Origin: Candidatus Fermentithermobacillaceae bacterium UBA3907
GTDB taxonomy: Bacteria > Bacillota > Sulfobacillia > Fermentithermobacillales > Fermentithermobacillaceae
NCBI GenBank assembly: GCA_002391545.1
Contig: DGFF01000070.1
Coordinates: 1-17,267 of the forward strand
Direction: 5' to 3'
Length of the DNA: 17,267 nt
Positions 7,818-12,909 of the stretch are shown piece after piece. Position 1 is the stretch's first letter. Every line of letters starts with the position of its first letter. The notes beneath the pieces are model-generated. The model had not been told where the DNA came from. It saw only the letters and a list, made by a program, of their open reading frames with translations, and made no database searches. Made by a program: the position numbers and the translations under genes.

Positions 7818-7854
7818 TTCCTGCACGTCATCTTGTCTATATGTGGTGCAGGAA
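7818..7854 (-). repeat. Perfect 9-bp hairpin in the flgC-fliE gap
   Basis: TTCCTGCAC (7854-7846) and GTGCAGGAA (7826-7818) are perfect inverted repeats around a 19-base loop. The gap between flgC and fliE (7765-7873) is the longest within the flagellar operon in this window. No run of Us follows the stem, so it is not an intrinsic terminator. It may be an mRNA processing or stabilising element or a protein target; the function is not known. Confidence 0.6.
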
Positions 7855-7873
7855 AACCGCATCCTATATTTTG

Positions 7874-8311
7874 TCAAACTCTCAACATTTCCAAAGCTTT
7901 TTGCATCATAGCCTTGGAAGCTTCGATGGCTGTGACGTTCGCCTCATAGGCTCTTGTGGCTGTCATCATGTCTACCATTTCAGTCACTACGTCTACATTC
8001 GGGTATGTTACGTACCCATCTTCATCTGCATCAGGATGTCCTGGATCGTAAACTCTTCTCAGAGGTGAGTTATCTTCTGCTACACCAACAACTTTCACTC
8101 CAAATGCGTTTGACATTTCCTGGGCTAGCACATTCTTAAACGAATTGCGACCGCTTCTAGGTGCAAAAATCGCCACTTTCCTCCGGTAGATGCTGCCGTC
8201 TTCAGTACGCGTGCTTTCTGCATTTGCCAGGTTAGAAGCGATAAGGTCAAGGCGAAATCTTTGAGCAGTGAGCCCAGAAGCGCTTGTTTCCATAGACGAA
8301 AACAGGTTCAC
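7874..8311 (-). CDS. flgC: Flagellar proximal rod protein FlgC
   Basis: FlgC is a structural subunit of the proximal rod, exported by the flagellar type III apparatus. The 145-residue protein begins MNLFSSMETSASGLTAQRFR, followed by DLIASNLANAES (22-33), the rod/hook family N-terminal helix. It ends in the matching C-terminal helix VTEMVDMMTATRAYEANVTA and further residues to MLRV, which packs with it in the assembled rod. The start is GTG at 8311 with a near-perfect GGAGGT a few bases upstream, overlapping the flgB stop codon region. Full length for the family. Confidence 0.96.
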   Translation of the reverse strand: MNLFSSMETSASGLTAQRFRLDLIASNLANAESTRTEDGSIYRRKVAIFAPRSGRNSFKNVLAQEMSNAFGVKVVGVAEDNSPLRRVYDPGHPDADEDGYVTYPNVDVVTEMVDMMTATRAYEANVTAIEASKAMMQKALEMLRV

Positions 8312-8314
8312 AGC

Positions 8315-8695
8315 TTACCTCCTCCCTTCTGTAATAGATTTTTTGAGGAGTGAGAGGTGGGAAGTTAGTTGCCTTGAAAGGGCGGAATAATGCAGAGCAT
8401 TGGCAGAAATCTGAGCCATTTCCTTATCGATGTCTACATTATTTCCATCAGGTGTAATGCTTGACGTGTTCTGACTTATAATTGCAGTTTTAAAACTGGA
8501 ACCGGTGATATGCATGGGGTTAGAAGTGTTCAATTTTATGGTGGAATTGACTGCATTTCTAAGATACGCGGTAAAATCTAAGTCAGCACTTTTGTAACCA
8601 GGAGTTTCGCTGTTAGCGACGTTGTTCGCTAACAGCTCATGTCTCAACCAAAGTCCATCCAGTCCTGTTTTCATTAATTTTGATATATCTGACAG
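8315..8695 (-). CDS. flgB: Flagellar proximal rod protein FlgB (start uncertain: CTG 8695 or ATG 8674)
   Basis: FlgB is the first rod subunit encoded in the operon. The core NNVANSETPGYKSADLDF and the C-terminal helix with ALHYSALSRQLTSHL identify it. The first ATG in frame (8674) gives 119 residues, has no ribosome binding site, and leaves only about ten residues before the conserved Arg-His; family members usually have more. The only other plausible start after the in-frame stop just upstream is CTG at 8695. That gives 126 residues beginning MSDISKLMKTGL, with AAGGGGGG nine bases before it. I list the CTG start on that basis. A nine-codon out-of-frame reading frame (8674-8703) ends in TAATG at the ATG, so coupled initiation there is an alternative. 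Confidence 0.85.
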   Translation of the reverse strand: MSDISKLMKTGLDGLWLRHELLANNVANSETPGYKSADLDFTAYLRNAVNSTIKLNTSNPMHITGSSFKTAIISQNTSSITPDGNNVDIDKEMAQISANALHYSALSRQLTSHLSLLKKSITEGRR

Positions 8696-8703
8696 TTGTT
8701 CAT

Positions 8704-8712
8704 ACCCCCCTT
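8704..8712 (-). promoter_or_regulatory. flgB operon ribosome binding site
   Basis: AAGGGGGGT on the minus strand is the only strong Shine-Dalgarno sequence before flgB. It is nine bases from the CTG at 8695, but only one base from the ATG of a nine-codon frame (8703) and 30 bases from the ATG at 8674. The spacing therefore favours the CTG start. Confidence 0.6.
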
Positions 8713-8723
8713 ATGAACAAAGA

Positions 8724-8748
8724 ACCTTCCGCAGAATTTACGGAAGGT
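8724..8748 (-). terminator. Second hairpin in the flgB leader, possible tandem terminator
   Basis: ACCTTCCG (8748-8741) pairs perfectly with CGGAAGGT (8731-8724) around a nine-base loop, and the transcript continues UUCUUUGUU. The U-rich tail is weaker than that of the upstream terminator. It may be a backup terminator or a leader structure close to the flgB ribosome binding site. Confidence 0.45.
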
Positions 8749-8757
8749 CACCCTAGC

Positions 8758-8779
8758 AAAAACTACCGCCTTTCGGTAG
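8758..8779 (-). terminator. Intrinsic terminator forming the riboswitch expression platform
   Basis: On the minus strand CTACCG (8779-8774) pairs with CGGTAG (8768-8763) around AAAGG, followed by five Ts. The 5' arm is the conserved CUACCG at the 3' edge of the c-di-GMP aptamer, so terminator and complete aptamer compete for the same bases. A second pairing, ACCGCC (8788-8783) with GGCGGT (8770-8765), shares the 3' arm and also ends at the T run. Its position between aptamer and flgB makes it the likely genetic switch for the flagellar operon. Confidence 0.8.
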
Positions 8780-8868
8780 CCCGGCGGTCATGATGAGGAT
8801 CTAGCCCCCACTTTAGACCCGTAGCTTTGCGCCCCTGTCTTTAGACAGATTTGCCCTTCTCGTTTGCG
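8774..8868 (-). promoter_or_regulatory. Cyclic di-GMP class I (GEMM-I) riboswitch
   Basis: Read on the minus strand, the conserved GEMM-I blocks occur in order. GGGCAAA comes first, then the P2 hairpin CUGUC-UAAA-GACAG. Next is GCGCAAAGC with the adenine that stacks on the ligand, followed by the P3 strand UACGGGUCUAA. A P3 extension, GUGGGG with CCUCAU, follows. Last is AUGACCGCCGGGCUACCG, which includes the equivalents of the ligand-binding C92 region. The known family senses c-di-GMP; one is known upstream of the flgB operon in Clostridioides difficile. Here it lies about 80 bases before flgB, just after codY. Departures from the usual form are a UAAA instead of GAAA P2 loop, and GGCGCAAAG instead of GACGCAAAG. 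P1 could not be placed with certainty. Confidence 0.93.
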
Positions 8869-8968
8869 GTCATAGACACGCGACTATTCAGTTGTAATGT
8901 TTACTATTCGACGGAACTTTCAGAATTCCTTCTTCTATTAACGGAAAAATGAAACATATGTTGACATT
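8869..8968 (-). other. codY-flgB spacer upstream of the riboswitch, no clear promoter
   Basis: This stretch should hold any separate promoter for the flagellar operon. I find no good sigma-A, sigma-D or sigma-54 match on the minus strand. The best is TTACAA, 17 bases, TATGAC ending just before the aptamer, which fits only about half of the consensus. A CodY-like box is present (8913-8929). The flagellar genes could also be read through from the codY transcript. Confidence 0.35.
8913..8929. promoter_or_regulatory. CodY-box-like dyad between codY and the flagellar operon
   Basis: The plus strand reads GGAACTTTCAGAATTCC, an imperfect dyad with GGAA and TTCC ends. It contains the exact core TTTCAGAA of the CodY box (consensus AATTTTCWGAAAATT, 10 of 15 matching). 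CodY represses motility genes in Bacillus subtilis, so the place is sensible, but the match is modest and occupancy is a guess. Confidence 0.3.
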
Positions 8969-8970
8969 TT
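8945..8970 (-). terminator. Weak AT-rich inverted repeat at the codY stop
   Basis: On the minus strand AAAATG (8970-8965) and CATTTT (8951-8946) form arms around the palindrome AACATATGTT (8962-8953), followed by a T run. It overlaps the codY stop codon. It could be a weak intrinsic terminator ending the dprA-codY transcript, but the stem is AT-rich with an asymmetric internal loop, so the call is tentative. Confidence 0.3.
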
Positions 8971-9745
8971 ACCTAAGTTTGTTTAATTCATCAAGAAGTT
9001 TTTCGTTCAAAACTTTAATATATGTGCCTTTCATGCCTAGGGACTTTGTTTCTATAACCCCTGCAGATTCGAATTTTCGCAGGGCGTTAACTATTACAGA
9101 TCGGGTTATACCTACCCTATCTGCTACTTTTGAGGCTACCAGACGACCTTCTGGTCCGCCAAGCTCCTCGAAGATGTGTTTCATAGCGTTAAGCTCGGAA
9201 AAGGATAGCGTACCCAGAGCTACCTGAACCGCAGCCTGTTGCCTAGCCTCTTCTGCTAGCGCCTCCTGTTTGTAGCGTATCATTTCCATGGCTGCAACTG
9301 TGGCCGCGTGTTCTACTAGAATAAGGTCGGATGTTTTGAGTTCTGTGGACATTCTGCCTAAAAGGAGAGTGCCAAGTCTTTCGCCTCCTGCTACTACAGG
9401 AACGATAGTAATTGCCATATCACTATAAGCACAATCTAAGTCTTCTCTGAACGCACACTTGGTTTCTTTGCGCACGATGTTCGGGGAGGTGTCAACGTAA
9501 GCCAAGAGGGCGTCATTGTACGAAGATGGGAGCTTATTGTTGCTAAGAACTTCGTTCTCAAGAACAGGGCAACTAAAACTAGGAGACAGATAATAACCCA
9601 TAATGTGTCCGTCTTTGTCTAGTATACAAATATTGCACTGCAAAGAATCGCCAACTACACCTGCAATTGCCTGAAAGTCCACTTCTGCCGCCGCGTTTCG
9701 CAATAATTCGTTCATTTTCTTTGTTTTCTCAAGCAATATCTGCAT
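8969..9745 (-). CDS. codY: GTP- and nutrient-sensing global regulator CodY
   Basis: CodY is the global repressor that responds to GTP and, in Bacillus, branched-chain amino acids. The 258-residue protein has the N-terminal GAF domain (about 1-155) with IVPVVAGGERLGTLLLGR, a linker helix, and a C-terminal winged helix. The recognition block ASKVADRVGITRSVIVNALR is near 204-223, with a GMKGTYIKVLN wing after it; this block is almost invariant in the family. I chose ATG at 9745, seven bases after AAGGAG; ATG 9751 is too close to it. Compared from memory with B. subtilis CodY, the loop at 51-76 has no arginine corresponding to Arg61, which holds the isoleucine carboxylate. The GAF domain carries five cysteines, including CNIC at 37-40. 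It lies directly before the flagellar operon. Confidence 0.97.
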   Translation of the reverse strand: MQILLEKTKKMNELLRNAAAEVDFQAIAGVVGDSLQCNICILDKDGHIMGYYLSPSFSCPVLENEVLSNNKLPSSYNDALLAYVDTSPNIVRKETKCAFREDLDCAYSDMAITIVPVVAGGERLGTLLLGRMSTELKTSDLILVEHAATVAAMEMIRYKQEALAEEARQQAAVQVALGTLSFSELNAMKHIFEELGGPEGRLVASKVADRVGITRSVIVNALRKFESAGVIETKSLGMKGTYIKVLNEKLLDELNKLR

Positions 9746-9788
9746 CTTCATTCTCCTTTTCGCAATTGTGCTATCTGGATAACCTCAT

Positions 9789-11201
9789 CTAAAGGATATA
9801 TCTTGTCAGGTCTTTATCCCTCACCAAATCTCCCAGTTTACTTGTCACATATTCTTTATCGACGATAACTGTTCCTTGTATACCGTCTGGGGCATCAAAC
9901 AATATATCTTCGAGAACTTTTTCCATCACAGTGTGAAGCCTTCGAGCCCCAATGTTTTCGTCTTGCTGATTTACTGTAAACGCCATTCTGGCGATTTCTG
10001 CGACCCCGTCTTCTGTAAACTCAAGGTTTACCCCATCTGTAGCAAGAAGGGCTTTATATTGGATCGTGAGACAATTCTCAGGTTCAGTAAGAATCCTTAC
10101 AAAGTCATCTTCCTCTAGAGGTTCCAATTCTACTCTAATAGGGAAACGTCCCTGCAACTCAGGGATCATATCTGAAGGTTTGCTCACATGGAAGGCCCCA
10201 GCACCTATAAACAGTATATGATCAGTTTTCACAGGACCATATTTTGTGATTACGGTGGTTCCTTCGACTATTGGTAATAGATCTCTTTGGACTCCTTCTC
10301 TAGACACGTCTGGGCCTATTCCTGTTTCTCTGCCAGCAATTTTATCAAGCTCATCCAAAAACACAATTCCTAGCTGTTCACACCTGCTTAACGCTTCTGA
10401 AACCACTTCATCTTCGTCGATAAGTTTGTTAGCTTCTTCTTGAGTCAATATTTTGCGGGCTTCCATAACGGTGACCCTCTTTTTCTTGGTCTGCTTCGGC
10501 AGAAGCCCGCCGAATAGGCTATCCATATCCAACTCCATCTCTTGTACGTTAAATCCGTCAAAGAACTCTAAGCGCTGAGAAGGTGTATATTCGATCTCTA
10601 TTTCGATCTCCTGGTCATCCAACTCTCCTTTTTGGAGCTGTTCCCTTACTGTACGTCGCCGAGATTGGACTTTCTCAAGTTGTTCCAAATAATCATCGTC
10701 TTGTTCCTGCTGAGTCCTGCTGGCGTACTCTCTCGCCGGATCAAAAAGGGCTTCCCATGGGTTTCGCGGAGGCTTGCTCTTTTTAGGCATAGGGCAAAGG
10801 ATATCCAAGAGCCGTTCCTCTGCCAAAATGCTCGCTTTTTCAAGCACTTCCTCTGTTCTTTCCCTCTTTGTCATGCTAACCGCATTTTCGACCAGATCGC
10901 GGATAATGGAGTCCACATCGCGTCCTACGTATCCTACCTCTGTAAATTTAGAAGCTTCGACTTTCACAAATGGAGCGTTCACCAATTTGGCTAAACGCCT
11001 ACAAATCTCAGTTTTTCCAACGCCTGTAGGACCCATTAGCAGGATGTTTTTGGGAATAATATCTTCTTGCATTTCCTCAGGCACCCGCTGTCGTCTTAGC
11101 CTGTTTCGAACTGCTACGGCTACGGCTCGCTTTGCCTTGTCCTGCCCTATAATATATCTATCTAGTTCCTCTACTATACGGTGAGGTGTTAGTTCTTCCA
11201 C
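9789..11201 (-). CDS. hslU: ATP-dependent protease ATPase subunit HslU (ClpY)
   Basis: HslU is the AAA+ unfoldase that feeds substrates to the HslV peptidase. The 470-residue protein begins in the usual way (LTPHRIVEELDRYIIGQDKA). It has Walker A GPTGVGKT (57-64), the pore loop GYVGRD (90-95), a charged I-domain insertion (about 110-245), Walker B GIVFLDELDK (278-287) and the arginine-finger region LQGRFPIRVEL (349-359). It ends in LTRYIL, the hydrophobic tail that docks into HslV. The start is GTG at 11201 with GGAG nine bases upstream, at the end of hslV. Length is typical. It lies next to hslV and before codY, as in Bacillus. Confidence 0.97.
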   Translation of the reverse strand: MEELTPHRIVEELDRYIIGQDKAKRAVAVAVRNRLRRQRVPEEMQEDIIPKNILLMGPTGVGKTEICRRLAKLVNAPFVKVEASKFTEVGYVGRDVDSIIRDLVENAVSMTKRERTEEVLEKASILAEERLLDILCPMPKKSKPPRNPWEALFDPAREYASRTQQEQDDDYLEQLEKVQSRRRTVREQLQKGELDDQEIEIEIEYTPSQRLEFFDGFNVQEMELDMDSLFGGLLPKQTKKKRVTVMEARKILTQEEANKLIDEDEVVSEALSRCEQLGIVFLDELDKIAGRETGIGPDVSREGVQRDLLPIVEGTTVITKYGPVKTDHILFIGAGAFHVSKPSDMIPELQGRFPIRVELEPLEEDDFVRILTEPENCLTIQYKALLATDGVNLEFTEDGVAEIARMAFTVNQQDENIGARRLHTVMEKVLEDILFDAPDGIQGTVIVDKEYVTSKLGDLVRDKDLTRYIL

Positions 11202-11207
11202 GCTGCA

Positions 11208-11765
11208 TCACTCCAACTCTTCGACTACAATATTGTCGTTAGTGTACACGCATATAGACGCGGCTATCTTTAAGGATTCTACAGCAATTGAAGTAGCATC
11301 CATGTCGGTGAAGCGGCATAAAGCTTTTGCTGCCGCTGTAGCATAGGGCCCGCCTGAACCTATAGCGATTATTGGCTCATCTGGCTCTATAACTTCACCT
11401 GTGCCCGATACCAAAAGCAATTGAGACCTATCCATGCACACAAGCATGGCCTGAAGCTGCCTTAGCATCCTATCTGTTCGCCATTCCTTCGCTAGAGATA
11501 TGGTCGATTTCATAAGATCTCCTCTAGTTTGTTCGAGATAACCTTCGAGCTTGTCAAACAAGGTCAAGGCATCTCCTACGGACCCTGCAAACCCTGCAAT
11601 AACCGAATCCTTGTATATTCTACGAACTTTTCGTGCCTTTGCTTTGAGTATAGTGTTGCTGTCTTGTAGGGTTACTTGTCCGTCGCCAGCCATGGCCGAT
11701 TTTCCTCCGGCCCTTACAGCAAGCACAGTAGTGCCTATGACCGGGCTGTTTGTGTTATTACTCAT
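11208..11765 (-). CDS. hslV: ATP-dependent protease peptidase subunit HslV (ClpQ)
   Basis: HslV is the proteasome-like threonine peptidase of the HslVU complex. The 185-residue protein has a short propeptide (about 11 residues, ending in Gly) before the probable catalytic Thr12 of TTVLAVRAGG. Asp28 in AGDGQVTL and a lysine in the KARKVRRI block match the other active-site positions. The block SVIAGFAGSVGDALTLFDKL and the later IAIGSGGPYATAAAKAL are family hallmarks. The N-terminus is a threonine, whereas B. subtilis ClpQ uses serine. The ATG overlaps the xerC stop as ATGA, with AAGGAG eight bases upstream. HslU follows six bases later. Confidence 0.96.
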   Translation of the reverse strand: MSNNTNSPVIGTTVLAVRAGGKSAMAGDGQVTLQDSNTILKAKARKVRRIYKDSVIAGFAGSVGDALTLFDKLEGYLEQTRGDLMKSTISLAKEWRTDRMLRQLQAMLVCMDRSQLLLVSGTGEVIEPDEPIIAIGSGGPYATAAAKALCRFTDMDATSIAVESLKIAASICVYTNDNIVVEELE

Positions 11766-12805
11766 TTCTCTCGCTCCTTCTCAGGTTCCAATTGGTTAAC
11801 ACAAACATCTTCTTTTATCTGGTTTTCGGTGATGTGAGCCCTTGGGTGTGCTTCTGCATATACTTGTTTTAAATGCTCTGGCAAAACATGGGTATATATC
11901 TGGGTAGTAGTAATGCTCGCGTGACCCAACATGTCTTGCACTGAGCGCAAATCTGCACCGCCTGATATCAAGTGTGTCGCAAACGAATGCCTCAAAGTAT
12001 GGGGAGAAAATTCAGAAGTATCCAATCCTGCTGCAGCCAAATACTTGTCAAGTATGCGTCCTATAGACCTTACAGATAATCTATCTCCTGACTTATTAAG
12101 AAACAAAGGTCTTTTTGTAATGTGGATAGCCTGGTCTTTGGCTGTGTAAGCGCCTTGTTGTTTTTGAGGTTGCTTTTTCTCGAAAAAGGGTCTTCCGTTT
12201 TCAAGATAGTCACCCAAAGCTTCTATGGCTACTGAGCCTATAGGGACAAATCTTTCTTTATCGCCTTTGCCTATGACTTGGACAAAGCCCAAAGAATAAT
12301 CTACATCTCCCACGTTAAGTTTAGCTAGTTCGCTAACTCTTAACCCTGCACCGTAGAGCAACTCAATTATTGCCCTGTCTCTTTTTCCGTATGGTGTAGT
12401 AGTATCTATGGATTCAAACAGTTTCTCCATCTCTTCTCTAGAAAGGACTTTAGGCAAATGATTATGGGTCTTGCGCGAAGATATGTCTTTGGCAGGATTT
12501 GTTTCCAGACCTTCTCGCACAGTGAGAAATCGGCAAAAACTCCTGATCGATGAGAGTTTTCTGGAAATAGATGATCCTTTGTAGCCTTGCTGCCCTAGGT
12601 AAACTGCGTAATCACGAATGTGTTCTGACTTAATATCAGATGGAGTCAATGATTCAACGCTTATACCTTTTTTGTCCTTGACCAAATAATCGAAAAACTG
12701 ATCCAGATCGTTTGCGTACGCATCAACAGTATTTGGGCTTTGAGTTTTTGAAATTCCTATTTCTATAAGAAATGCTTCTTTCCAATCAAGAAGTGAATCT
12801 GCCAT
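11762..12805 (-). CDS. xerC: Tyrosine recombinase XerC (CodV type)
   Basis: Xer recombinases resolve chromosome dimers at dif with a partner recombinase. The 347-residue protein has the N-terminal SAM-like DNA-binding domain (about 1-95) and a catalytic domain. The catalytic residues are all visible: Arg156 in GAGLRVSEL, Lys180 in IGKGDKERF, His269 and Arg272 in HTLRHSFATHL, His295 in LGHASITTT, and Tyr304 in QIYTH. A lysine- and glutamine-rich insertion at about 204-232 makes it longer than the usual 300 residues. I chose ATG at 12805 (MADSLLDWKEAFL), preceded by a GGAAGGCGG run. An open frame continues up to 12934 inside topA but looks non-coding. The topA-xerC-hslV order supports XerC over XerD. 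Confidence 0.93.
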   Translation of the reverse strand: MADSLLDWKEAFLIEIGISKTQSPNTVDAYANDLDQFFDYLVKDKKGISVESLTPSDIKSEHIRDYAVYLGQQGYKGSSISRKLSSIRSFCRFLTVREGLETNPAKDISSRKTHNHLPKVLSREEMEKLFESIDTTTPYGKRDRAIIELLYGAGLRVSELAKLNVGDVDYSLGFVQVIGKGDKERFVPIGSVAIEALGDYLENGRPFFEKKQPQKQQGAYTAKDQAIHITKRPLFLNKSGDRLSVRSIGRILDKYLAAAGLDTSEFSPHTLRHSFATHLISGGADLRSVQDMLGHASITTTQIYTHVLPEHLKQVYAEAHPRAHITENQIKEDVCVNQLEPEKEREK

Positions 12806-12909
12806 TAAACCGCCTTCCTCAGGATAAACGCCATGGTTACTCAGCAAGACCTGTGTCAGATTCATGTTACCATTAGCGTAAACCTGCGGCAACAGTTTTC
12901 TCAATATTC
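12806..12909 (-). other. topA-xerC spacer where trmFO would normally lie
   Basis: In Bacillus the gid/trmFO gene lies between topA and xerC (codV). Here only 104 bases separate them, open in the xerC frame. I see no trmFO remnant. An imperfect stem pairs ATGGTAAC with GTAACCAT (one mismatch, 25-base loop) on the minus strand. Nothing else is recognised. Confidence 0.4.

Noticed and set aside
7765..7818. Longer fliE start at ATG 7818
   Set aside because: The start lies in the 9-bp hairpin, has no ribosome binding site, and the added residues do not look like FliE; the ATG at 7764 has a seven-G site and gives the normal length.
8869..8900. Sigma-A promoter TTACAA-17-TATGAC just upstream of the riboswitch
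   Set aside because: Only three and four of six bases match; kept only as a remark in the spacer entry.
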